Origin: Warburgia ugandensis
Taxonomy: Eukaryota > Streptophyta > Magnoliopsida > Canellales > Canellaceae
Reading direction: 5' to 3'
Assembly (NCBI GenBank): GCA_035236585.1
Contig: CP141134.1
Span: 22,002,414-22,066,413, forward strand
DNA length: 64,000 bases
Shown in pieces: positions 12,076 through 22,125 of the stretch. The translations under genes were made by a program, and so were the position numbers. Every line of letters begins with the position of its first letter. Within the stretch, counting starts at the first letter, position 1. A model generated the notes under the pieces. That model was not told where the DNA came from. It saw only the letters and a list, made by a program, of their open reading frames with translations, and made no database searches.

Positions 12076-12273
12076 CATGATAATCAATGACTATATTTTC
12101 CTAATCAATATTTTTCTTTGTTTTCATGTTCCATGACCATGATAATCAATGACTATATTTTCCTAATCAATATTTCTCTTTGTTTTCATGTTCCATGACC
12201 ATGATAACCAATGACTTAATCAATGACTATATTTTCCTAATCAATATTTCTCTTTGTTTTCATGTTCCATGAC
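12076..12273. repeat. 62-bp tandem repeat, about three units
   Basis: Units start at 12076, 12138 and 12200 with CATGATAATCAATGAC. The first two are 62 bp, and the third has an extra partial repeat. Element Y has four units at 50197-50440. Element X does not show the array. Confidence 0.85.
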
Positions 12274-13249
12274 CATTTTACCATCTATACGAAAGGTACT
12301 TCTCTTTATGATAGTCCCAAAATTATTTTCGATAGCACCAAAGTTATTATATCAATAATTCTTTAATCCTTGAAAATCCTCTAGTGCTAATTTCCACAAT
12401 GATTTGTCATACCTTTATAATTTCCAACTTGGTGATTTCATAATTGTTGTACCATATATAGAGCTATAATTTCTTTGTTAACCATATATTCTCATGGTTT
12501 AATTGTCTTTTTTTAATAAGTTTGGGATCATATTTTTGTCCCTTTAACATATCTAACTCTCTTTTTCCTTTTCATTTTATTCTAATATCAAAGATCATCT
12601 CTTCATGTTCTAAAATTTTATCATTTCTCCACTAAATCCTTTGCCTCACTAATTTTGGAGAAAAATACTTGCTTAACTCCTTACTCATATTTATTTCAAA
12701 CTATTCTCATTTACAAATTTTGAACTTTCTCACCTATCTCCTTAAATTTCTTTCAAGCCATATCCTCTCTATTTTCATGATTAATTTCATTTAACTAATT
12801 ACCATAATACTATACATGTAGCAATTCTAATTCCTACATTTATATTTCTTTATATATATTTAATGTTAACTTTGAATTTTACGATACTTCTAATGTTTTC
12901 ATCTTTAACACTTATTTCTCATAAATCTCCATTTCACCTTTTCTATAAGGTTGGAATTATTTTTTTTTCATCTTATTTTCCAATTTATCAGTTCTTCTTT
13001 TTTTTTTTTCTCTTTATCTCCATTTCTTCACTTAGTAATGGTTATATACATACTTCACTTAATAATGGTTATATACATACTAGTATTAACGTACTTTGTA
13101 AGTTTACTCAGGACTTTAGGTTAGACCTGAACATCATACCTTACATCTATTGTAATGTTTTCCCTATGGATTTATATATCTTATTATTCCCTCTATTGGA
13201 ATTCTTATTTGCTAAGTAGTATTTCTAGTCCTTTCACTAAGTAATATCT

Positions 13250-13560
13250 ACTTATACTATACAATTCATTCATTACACTAACTCTTTCTATACTCATTCT
13301 CAACTAATGAGTGTAACTCTTTCTATACTCATCCTTCACTAATGAGTTACTCTTTCTTCACAAATGAGTCTATTCTTTCCATATTCCTCAACTAATGAGT
13401 TTAACTCTTTCCTCACTAATGAGTCAACTCTTCACATCCTCTTCAACAAATGAGACTACTCTTTCAAGACTTATCCTTCACTAATGAGTTAACTCCTTTT
13501 ATACTTATCTATTAACTAATGAGTTTATCACATAACTCCTTCTCATCAACTAATAACTTA
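13250..13560. repeat. Minisatellite with self-complementary TAATGAGT / ACTCAT units
   Basis: Short units of about 25-40 bp repeat the words ACTCAT, CACTAATGAGT and AACTCTTTC. ACTCATT and AATGAGT are complementary, so neighbouring words can fold into small hairpins. The same array in element Y (51400-51545) ends exactly where the head-to-head junction of the X/Y composite lies. Confidence 0.75.
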
Positions 13561-13564
13561 TATC

Positions 13565-13768
13565 TTATTCACTCACTTCAGGCTGAGCCTGAGCCTGCGT
13601 ACTTGGTATTTCTATAGGAGGTGATGAACCTTGGGTTTGTTGTAGGTGAGGAAGAAGGTTCTTCAACACCCTTGTCATCATCTCTTCCACATTGCTCATT
13701 GTTACTCTTTCCATATTGTCTACTGGAGTATTTTGAGTTGCCTGTCTCATGACTCTCTTTGGTGGCAT
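13565..13768 (-). pseudogene. Gag N-terminal vestige of E1
   Basis: A 67-codon frame on the minus strand begins MPPKRVMRQATQNTP, about 100 bp inside the primer binding site. The basic MPP(K/R)R start, the Q-, P- and S-rich tail and the position are typical of the beginning of gag in plant Ty3/gypsy elements. No capsid core or zinc knuckle follows. It is a fossil of the gag gene of the element's ancestor. The start methionine is chosen from the position and from similarity to MPPR-type gag starts; the homology call rests on composition and context only. Confidence 0.55.
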
Positions 13769-13878
13769 CTGTTCATAATTTCTATCAATCCTCTATACAA
13801 CTACTTCTATCTTAATCTAGACTTAGATTATAATCTCTCTTTTGGACATATTTGTACTGTACTATGACTGGATGAATC

Positions 13879-13890
13879 GCTCTGATACCA
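13879..13890 (-). other. Primer binding site, initiator tRNA-Met type
   Basis: On the minus strand TGGTATCAGAGC lies two bases after the LTR end ...GGTCATCACA. This is the usual plant complement to the 3' end of initiator tRNA-Met. The match seems to extend less well into the following bases. It identifies 13893-17117 as the 5' LTR of E1. Confidence 0.9.
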
Positions 13891-15754
13891 ATTGTGATGA
13901 CCCGGGTTTTTGTAACATGATTTGTAAAGTATTTTGAAAGGTAGGGCCCTTAAGAGTGTAATTTTTTTTGCAAAACAAAGCAATGGAAATTCTTTTCTTT
14001 AGAACTTGTTTTGAAAACCCAAGTCACCACTTCATACATAACTTAAGTACAATTTGTGTACAAAATAAAATTCCATGGAAGGAATATACTATTATTAAAC
14101 TCTAGGATCCATCTAGTGGTTCACAGTACAGCCAAATCTATTACAGTACTTGTCCAAATTACATAATCCAAAACTCAAGCTCACCATACAATAAAACTCT
14201 CAACAAAGAAAAATACATGTCTTCAAGGGTATACCTTGAAGATTATTGTCTTCAAGTCTTCTATCGTCTTCAGCTCCTAACTCTCCTTCCCTGTATCTGA
14301 GATATTGCAACAAGTACAATATGTCAACAAGCAATGCTTGGTAGGGGATTCAAGAAACATAATATTGACAATGTAATTCCAATACTTCATAATCCCATTA
14401 TCCTTAAACATACTCTTTACTTTGTAAGTTATGTATATCTATATACATACATACCCTTCATGGGTAAACCAGTTAAATTTTTGAAAATAGTCAAATATCA
14501 TTCCCAACTAAGCTAATCAATTCTCTTCATTTTGAGAATTTAGTATTACAGCTAATCTTATACTGGGAATTTCCCTACTTGGGAAATATTGGTAATGTAC
14601 AATTACCTAGCATTTCATTATGCTACAACATAAGGCATTTCACTATGCCTATTCTCATATGCATCATAGTGTAAAATAATCAGAAAGGTTGCTATGCTAC
14701 AGTCTGATCCGTACTAGTGCACTCGGATAACTGCCCTGTTCACCACTGATACCACGGTGGAAAATATTATGTCACTGCCCGTATGGGGGGGCAAGACTTT
14801 CACAGTGATGGCCTTCCCATAATTGCCACCACTTGACTTTTAGCCTCTCTTAGGGTAAGGTATCATTACATCATCAAATTTCAAGGAGCGGGTGGCCAAA
14901 CCCTCATAACTCCTCTAGCAATAGCATCCCTCTAGGCTTATGCCTATTAAAACAAACTCACAAGCCTCCAAGCTTGTATGTAAAATATATTTCATATATA
15001 TCAGACCATCTATTTGTTTACTTAGGGCTGAAATATTTTCTAGTTCCCTATTCACTTATAGTTTAGTCTTTAACCATCTTATATGTGTTTTGTTGGATCA
15101 TAAGGTTTTCAAGAGATTTAATACAAGTATTAACATTACTCTTGTCAACATAAGATCATGAGTGCAATCATGTATATCTCATGTAAATGCATTCATCAAA
15201 TCCTCCTACCTTTAAGGAGTGATCTCTTTTCCCCAAATCTTCCATGATCCTGACTGATGTATATGATTTGTACATCCATACGTATTGTGAATATATAAAT
15301 TATGAACCATCCTATTGATCACTAGATCTGATGTTTAGAATGATCTTTAGATCATTCATATCTAAGGATTTTTCTATCTCTAAGTCTTTGTATGTCCATC
15401 TCCTTGATCTTGATCTTTCATAGATCCATTGATTGACAATCTACACATGTTGATAAAGATCAAGGTCCTAGATCTTCTATCATCTAGTTCTTCTTTTATC
15501 TAAGTTTAGTTGTTGGATCATCCCTAAGGAGGATGATCTTGGTTTTCTTCCTTGTATCATCTTTGATCAAGGGTTTGGATTATCTAATCTAATGAACTAT
15601 AACAAGTATACTAATAAACATGCATACTAAGTACAATATAATATTCTATTTCTTATTGTCTTGATCATCCAAGATCTAATGGATCTTGTTTGATTATCCT
15701 TATCTTACTTACTGTTTTTATTAGGGTTAGGTTATTTACTAACCTTTTATGCTC

Positions 15755-15789
<35 letters not shown>
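15755..15789. repeat. (ATT)n microsatellite
   Basis: About 35 bases of ATT repeats, longer than at the homologous places in the E1 3' LTR (near 7061-7072) and Y (near 45466-45480). It lies directly before the conserved stem-loop. Confidence 0.85.
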
Positions 15790-15791
<2 letters not shown>

Positions 15792-15811
15792 ACCAGTTAA
15801 TGTGCTGGTTG
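15790..15811 (-). other. Conserved stem-loop in E1 5' LTR
   Basis: CAACCAG/CTGGTTG stem, identical to those at 7073-7094 and 45481-45502. Confidence 0.5.
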
Positions 15812-16019
15812 AGGGTAACTTATTTAAGCCTAAATCTAGACTGCTCCTCTTATTTCCAATTGGCTAAGGCTTACTAGCTGAATGGGTGAACACAAATTGG
15901 TTACTTCAATCCTCATGTAAGGAGGCATTTAGACCTCACAAACGTCAACGGAAGGTAGGGGAAGGCTAATGTCAACAAGTCACCGTTTGAACAGTGGCAT
16001 ATTGAATGACTGAAGTTTA

Positions 16020-16130
16020 CTGGTAGGTTTTCATCCAAATTATAACATTCTAGTCACATCCTACCTAATTCAAGGTGGTAGGTTTTCATCCAAATTATAA
16101 CATTCTAGTCACATTCTAGTCACATCCATG
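16020..16130. repeat. Local tandem duplication
   Basis: A segment of about 38 bp starting GGTAGGTTTTCATCC occurs near 16022 and again near 16078. A second, smaller duplication of ATTCTAGTCACAT follows. CCTACCT at about 16061-16067 supplies the AGGTAGG-like motif of this LTR. Confidence 0.8.
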
Positions 16131-16532
16131 GGGGTTTGGTTCCTCTAGGCTAGCTGTAGAAGATGACTGGCTCAGATCATTGATCTAATCTGTTGTCGTC
16201 TTCGAAGATGGCCTGCAACTCCTGCCAACCGAAAAACCCCATGAAATCTTCATCTGATAGAAATGGAAACAAAGGGCTTTTGCCCTAGACCTTGAGGCGA
16301 GCAAAGTGGGGGTTTCGAATTTGGAATCTGAGTTTCCATCTTCACCGGTGAGCTCCATTTTTCCCGGTGACATGAAAACCCTACCCAGATCCATTTTCTC
16401 ATGCTCACTGACGTGACTAGTCTCCCTAGTGAGCTCTCTCTCTCCTTCCTCTTTCTTCTTTCCCTCCTCTTCACCGGGTTCTGCTGGGTTTTGGTAACAG
16501 ACCTAAGTCTGTTCCCTACGTTTCACTTAAGT

Positions 16533-16586
16533 GGGGGGGGGGGGGGGCGGGGCGCGAGTGCCATTATCAAATGTGCCCCCCCCCCC
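16533..16586. repeat. G15 run and C11 run facing each other
   Basis: Fifteen G at 16533-16547 and eleven C at 16576-16586 are separated by 28 bases that include GCGGGGCGCG. The pair could form a strong hairpin or a G-quadruplex. Such runs are also prone to sequencing error. Confidence 0.8.
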
Positions 16587-17117
16587 TTTTGTTATTTTAA
16601 TTTTGTTTTGTTTTATTTATTTTAAAGTTTCATAATGGTGTTTTTACTATTCTAAACACCATGATATCAGTCAAAGAAAAGGTAAGACATACTAACTAAT
16701 GATGTTTTCCAACTCCATTGACTATCACATTCCAACTCCTACAAGTGGGGCCCACTTAGCAAAATTACTAAAATACCCTTTTGTAAGAAAATTACTGTTT
16801 ATTCATCCAATCTCCGATTTCATTAAACTTAGTGTCATTGGATTTGTATCGTCGAGTAGAATCCAGATTTAGTAATTTCAATTTCATGTTCTTAGTTTTT
16901 TTTTAAACTTTTAATTACCAAAATAGTCCTGACTTCGAAGTCTCATAACTTCCTCATTCGGACTCCGTTTTAAGCTTTATTTGGGTCTTTGGATTACATT
17001 TTTTGAGTAGATTATAAATATTTATACTTTATTTCTTGATTATAAATCCATAAAATGTTATTCTCCTAAAAAACTCATACTTTGATCATGCAAAAGTAAA
17101 ATTTTGGGGTTGTTACA

Positions 17118-20100
17118 TATCTAAATCTATGTTTCTTCCTAATAGAATTCCTAACTTCATCTTAGGAGTAATATGGCTTGCATATGGTTAAAAATGAATA
17201 GATATTTTTGTAGAGCACAACTTAAGAGAGTACAATACGTGTTAATTTTAGGTTTAACATTTTCTTATTCTACCACACTACTCTACAAGGAGAGCAGTAG
17301 AAGCTTTTACGAAGATATGGTTCTATCTTGAGGCTTATCAATGTCTTTTGCTTTATTAATAACTTATGGCCTCGATCTGGCCTTTGCTTCTTATGATAAC
17401 ACCCGTAGTATGGTAGTGGCATTTAGAGTTGGATTTCCTTATACCTTTATTTAACATGTCTTCCTTTTTTTTTTTTTTACTTGTTTTCTGTGTAGGTGGT
17501 TGGGTGTCTCTAGCCAACAAAAGCGAAGGTTTAAATGCCCCACATTTTCAATAAACAATTAGGCCATCTAACCTCAAGTAGAGTCTAAGTTCTTATAAGC
17601 TTTCCTATTGCCATGCAGGAACATGTAGCAGAAACTCAATAAGGTTTTGGGTTAAGCACAACCCAATGTACCCACTCATTCCTTGTTCTATTTGTTCGCA
17701 TTTCTCCTAGCCTAAGTTTAGATGTTTACTGTAACATTTCCTAATTTTTTTAAAGTGTTTTAAGTTCCGCTTTATGCTTAGCTTTCACACATGTCTCTGC
17801 AAGTTCCACCAGGATGCATGCTCTACCATGTTTGTAAAGTCTTCCTATACAGTTATGAATGTGGTGAGTTTTCTTGACCAAACTAGATTATTACTTAGAT
17901 AATTTTCATGAGTAAAAAAAAGAAGAAGGATGTTTTATTTGGATCTTGATACAGTTAGATTATTCAATTCAATTCAATGCAATAGCATGCTACTTCCTGC
18001 AGTTGTTTGCAAGGTAAACTTTCATCAGCTATAAGCATTTCATACTCACTTCTCTTAGCAATGTTTAGATGTTTTAACATGGTCTAGATCATTTTAAATC
18101 ATAGGATAAATATCTTCAAATTAATACTTGTTTCCCCAATGTAGTATTTATCACCAAATGAAGAGAGGAATTACGAGACAATTTCTTGCTCAAAATGTTT
18201 AAGAAATTGCATTCCATTTCCACCTCATCCATTCTATATTTTAGGATGAAATTGGGTGAGATTATGTTTCCAAAACATCACCTATTTGGTCCTCACATCA
18301 TGTACATCTAAGAAACTATGTATAAACAAAAATACTATAACATTTAGGGTGTTTATCAAGTATACTCAAGACATCGATTTCCTGCTCAAAATTATAGAAA
18401 TTTCCTCATGTTCATACCCCATTTCCCCTTATATTTTTCATTCAATTTACAATGTATTGAAGGCAACTCGATCACCATGATCACCATCAAGACATTCCAT
18501 CCATTGCAAAAGCCAAAAACAACATTTCACTATCTCCTTTCCACAAAGATCTAGATGTCCTTTTCCTACACAAACAATATAGGAAAAACATGTTTAAATC
18601 CTACAGTCTTGCTCCTATCATCTCCACACAATTGATTCCCTTGATTCTTTCTCCCACCAATCATTCTCACACACATCCATGTCAATTACTTACAAAGTTC
18701 GATGCTCATCATTTTGGAAACACAAGGTTCAACCAGCAGGAAGCTGGCCATGCATTTCTACCTGAGTGAGCAATTCATATGCCTACATTCAACTTAGTAA
18801 TTTAACCAATTTAGCTTGGGTAAATGTGAATTTAGCATCTAATCCACTTGTAATACTATAAATACACAAAATTAGAGGTAAACAAGAGATAAATCTAAAT
18901 TGTAACTTAGCATGACATGCTGGGTTCATTAAACTAAGATTCATAGATGGATTTTTGAAAATTTTTAGAGGCAAACTCTTGACCTAATTGCATTTTTAGA
19001 GGCTAAGATCTAAGTAGGTATTAACCCATTCCATAATCCATTTCCCCTTAGGAAGATCCTCTTATTTTTTATGAGCTTCAATGACGATAACTCTTCCTCC
19101 AACTGAAGTAAATCTAGTAGACATGAAGAATTTCCTTGCAATAGCATAGCCTCCACTACAATGGATCCTCTTCTAGGCTTCCAAGTTTCACTCTTCCTCA
19201 CACTTTCCTTCTAGCTTATATTACCCCCCAAGAGTTCTTTAGGTGATATTCCCTGGTAGAATAAGTCCAAGAAAACCCAAGTCTTTAACTACTATTGTAG
19301 CCCAATTTGAGCAGTAAGGTGTTGTGGAATTCCACACCTACTATGCCTTCTTCCTCCTTAATTCTCTTACTCTTTTCTCCTGTAGTCATCTCTTTGCCAC
19401 TCCTCCTCTAGCTTAGATTTTCTCTTTGTTTCTTGTAATATTTCCTATAGTTTCACCTAGCTTCCTTAACTTGCTTTCACTATTGTACTCAAAAATCAAA
19501 GGACCATGCATAAGATCTTCTTCAGCTCATCCTCCATCATTTTGGACTCATTTACCTATTGATTTTTTGGTGATTTTTCCTATGCCTCTTCTATTTTTTT
19601 CTCTCCATTGTGGATTAGGCATAGGAAGTATGAATGCATGGGTTTTTCTACCATTTTATTACCAATTTTTTGCAACTATGGGTGGTGTGTGTTGAGCATG
19701 CATGCAACCAACATAGCCCATAATGATGCCATACAAAATCTGGGTGGATTTATGCTTACATACTACAACCCCAATGTAAAATTCCTATCCTATCCTTTTT
19801 AATGTTTCATCTACTTACAATTTCACTCGTACTTTTGTTTGTTGTTCAATTGCACCCTACCAATTCCTTTACCTAACTCCCTAGCCTACCAAAGTCTCCC
19901 TTCTTAATGGTTTCATTTAACCCTCTCGCTAGTTGCATTTGCTACTCCCTTAACTTCAATACTAAAATTTGGTAGTTAATCATGTATTCAATTTCATAGG
20001 AAATTAAGGAGACAAAGAAAGGTAAACTAAAAAAAAAAAAATTCCTCCATTTTTTGTTGTTTCTATACATTATTAGAAGGGATTTACATAATTAGAAACA

Positions 20101-20180
20101 TTACATCATAGCTAAGCTATTTGGTTGCCCAATATGCTTTGTGTTCTAACTTGTTATGTAGATGATAACAATTTTTAAAC
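17118..20180 (-). mobile_element. Athila-like element copy B1, 3' untranslated part
   Basis: This segment is collinear with 22126-25100 (copy B2), with clear divergence by eye, and lies downstream of the integrase relic on the minus strand. It begins exactly at the insertion point of E1. No domain is recognised. Small plus-strand frames such as 19608-19802 have counterparts in B2 (24519-24779), but this simply follows from the duplicated DNA. In intact Athila elements this region lies between integrase and the 3' LTR and sometimes holds an envelope-like gene; I see no convincing trace of one. Confidence 0.6.
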
Positions 20181-20913
20181 ACTAGATAGTATGGGTATAT
20201 TTTGATAGGGATTTTATATGTAGTTCTTTAAGCCTAGATTGCTTCAATTAGTTTAGTAGACTAGTCTTTCCTATTGAAGTTCACCATTTTCTCTACTAAG
20301 CATTTAATTTCCCTATTGAACACCTCAACTTGTCTACTAGTTTGGGGATGGCAAGGCATTGCAACTCTTTGGGTTACTATATATTTATTCATTTGGTCCT
20401 CAAATAACTGGTTGCAAAATTGTTTTCCTCCATGGCTAATAATAGCAAGTGGAGTGCCAAAGCATGAAAATATATTATCTCCAAAAAATTCAACCACCAC
20501 ATTTTGGTTATTTTCTCACACACTATTGTCTTTACACATTTGGACATGTAGTTCACTCCCATTAGGATGTATAGATTTCCAAAAGAGTTAGGGAAGGGAA
20601 CCCTGATGTCTATGCCCCAAACATCAAAATTTTAACTATCAAGATTGGGTTTAGTGGCATGATGTCCCTACGACCCATGTTCCTTTACTTCTGCATTGAG
20701 CACATGCTTTACAATACATGCGAGAATCTTTAAATTTTGAGGGGTAGTAAAATCCAAATAGCAAGATTTGTGCGATGGTCTTCTTTGCATTTTAATGGCA
20801 CCCACAAGTATGGTTATGATAGAAGGAGATGATTTTATTATGTTTTTCAATTGGAAAACTTCTTCTAATGATTTTGCTAGAACATTAGTTGAATAAGTAC
20901 AAAATCTTAGCAT
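20180..20913 (-). pseudogene. Integrase fossil, Athila-like (copy B1)
   Basis: The minus strand encodes pieces of a Ty3/gypsy integrase core. The frame at 20261-20500 contains [17 protein letters not shown] and HPQTSRQVEVFNREIK, the usual signature around the second catalytic acidic residue and the following block in plant Athila/Tat elements. The block FDVWGIDI, typical of the start of the catalytic core, lies near 20600-20640, and the frame 20668-20913 falls where the zinc-binding domain would be. The gene is broken in several places and cannot make an integrase. RNase H relics lie just upstream (21000-21372), as expected for Ty3/gypsy order. Confidence 0.85.
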
Positions 20914-20999
20914 ATAAAGTTCTTAACCATGGTAGAAAATTAGATGTATCTTGTTTTGACCAATGTGATGGCAGTTTATCTTTTACACAATAATTGACT

Positions 21000-21372
21000 A
21001 TGTTAGCATACCAAGGTAAGTGGAAAACCTATAGAATTGCACATTAGGGAAGTTTCTTGAATAGGTTCACTGAAAGACTCAAATATTATACTGGAAGGTC
21101 ACTAGTAAAAACATTTTCAGAACTTTACTTGTCCCATACTTCTACGTTGAACACTTGAAGTAGAAGAATCCATCAGATAAGTTTAGGTTTAGTATCCTTC
21201 TTCGAAAGAAGGTCCTTCAATACTTCATGATTAGAGTAAATTACTACTTAGAACTTAAAAGATAGGACCTAATTTGTCCAATGCAAGGATTATAGCCAAC
21301 AACTCTTTCTTTATAGTAGAGTAGTTAAGTTGGGCATCATTGATAGTCTTAATGGCATAGTAGATCACATGA
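21000..21372 (-). pseudogene. RNase H fossil, Athila-like (copy B1)
   Basis: On the minus strand the segment near 21240-21372 reads HVIYYA-like and NDAQLNYSTIKKELLAI, the characteristic start of the RNase H domain of Ty3/gypsy elements. It lies upstream of the integrase relic in the sense direction. The domain stops abruptly at about 21372, where the sequence changes to an unrelated gag-like piece, whereas the sister copy B2 runs on into reverse transcriptase. It is a broken fossil. Confidence 0.8.
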
Positions 21373-21700
21373 GGATCACAATGGCTGAGAACATCTCCTT
21401 GACATAATGTAGCCATGTATTTACACTCTTTAGCCCATCCTTGTTGAAGAAATTAGAAACAACTTGCTTAAACCTCTCTAACTGGTTGTCCCTCCTCAGA
21501 CCATCACCCTCAACCTTGATATCTCTTACTAGCTCATCGTCACCCTGGTAGTCTACCACCATTATCTCGTCCTCTTAAACAAAAGCTTGACAACCTGGTC
21601 TACTACATTAAGTTGGTCACAAGTGACACTCTGAGTCATAGTGGTTGTAAATCTATGAGTAGGCAGAGGGGGATCCTCTCTACAACTCCTAGGAGGCATC
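21365..21700 (-). pseudogene. Gag N-terminal fragment, not of Athila type
   Basis: On the minus strand a frame begins MPPRSCREDPPLPTHRF near 21700. Further on, the 65-codon frame at 21365-21562 contains RFKQVVSNFFNKDGLK and WLHYVKEMF. Together they resemble the start and first capsid helices of Ty3/gypsy gag (MPPRR... F...P..F.G......WL...E.IF). It joins the RNase H relic of copy B1 directly, so two different element pieces meet here. It is broken. Family assignment beyond Ty3/gypsy is uncertain; a link to the E1 gag vestige (also MPP-type) is possible. Confidence 0.5.
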
Positions 21701-22125
21701 TGAAATCAACAAAATTCTAGTGACACAAAGAGCCTTTAACCTTCCTATATTAATTTTTTTCTACCTAGCCTTTGAGACTTTAAATATTAGCCTTTTCTTT
21801 GTAGCCACACAACCTTACCTATATTGAAACCCTAAAATATATCTATTACCCATTTGTATTGTAAATATATAGAAAAGATTGAAGAACATCTTGGAAAAAT
21901 ATGAACAATACAAATCAAGAGATGAATATCAAGGTTAAAAAGAAGAAAATTTTCAAAAAGGCTATAGAAAACCAAAAGTTAAGAAACAAAAGATAGCCAA
22001 TGAGAAAGAAGAATGTTCATTCATGTGAAGAAAAATGGAAAAGTTGCAAATACACTAATAGAAGACCTTTACATATTTTCTAGATAACCTTTGTTTACCT
22101 TTATACCCATTATTTTGATAACCCT
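21701..22125. other. Unassigned AT-rich spacer
   Basis: Between the gag-like fragment and the start of copy B2 there is 425 bp of AT-rich sequence without a domain, terminal motif or clear repeat. The sense strand around 21940-22060 is purine-rich on plus. It may be leader sequence of the gag-bearing element. Confidence 0.4.

Larger units (their letters stand above)
10094..13892 (-). mobile_element. E1 internal region, non-coding, LARD-like
   Basis: This is the 3.8-kb interval between the polypurine tract (10094-10105) and the primer binding site (13879-13890). On the plus strand it is strikingly T- and C-rich with very few G, so the sense (minus) strand is purine-rich. I find no protease, reverse transcriptase, RNase H or integrase signature in any frame; the only coding trace is a short gag start at 13565-13768. 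The same sequence recurs as the internal region of Y (48162-51540) and, more diverged and inverted, of X (51541-54688). A conserved non-coding interior between complete LTR signals is what is expected of a non-autonomous large retrotransposon derivative that uses proteins from a partner element. Small ORFs here (for example 11045-11245, which recurs at 49168-49368) merely reflect shared DNA. Confidence 0.8.
13893..17117 (-). mobile_element. E1 5' LTR (3.2 kb), chimeric
   Basis: The minus-strand LTR begins at 17117 with TGTAACAACCCC and ends at 13893 with ...CCCGGGTCATCACA, next to the primer binding site. From 13893 to about 15965 it is closely collinear with the other E1 LTR and with Y. From about 15966 to 17117, which includes the U3, it is a different sequence that shares only general layout with the other LTR. 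The right flank 17118-17122, TATCT, matches the intact paralogous site at 22126-22130 and so is a plausible target duplication half. Contents include an (ATT)n run, a 54-bp duplication at about 16020-16130, and a G run and a C run. A gene-conversion or recombination event between subfamilies would explain the two unlike LTRs. Confidence 0.8.

Noticed and set aside
12000-13560. Possible CRISPR-like or satellite array in the repetitive interior
   Set aside because: The units are head-to-tail without unique spacers, and the setting is a plant retroelement.
19608-19802. Plus-strand frame with CNYGWCVL shared with 24519-24779
   Set aside because: The similarity follows from the duplicated DNA of copies B1 and B2. 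The sense strand of the element is minus, and the two frames differ in length and ends.
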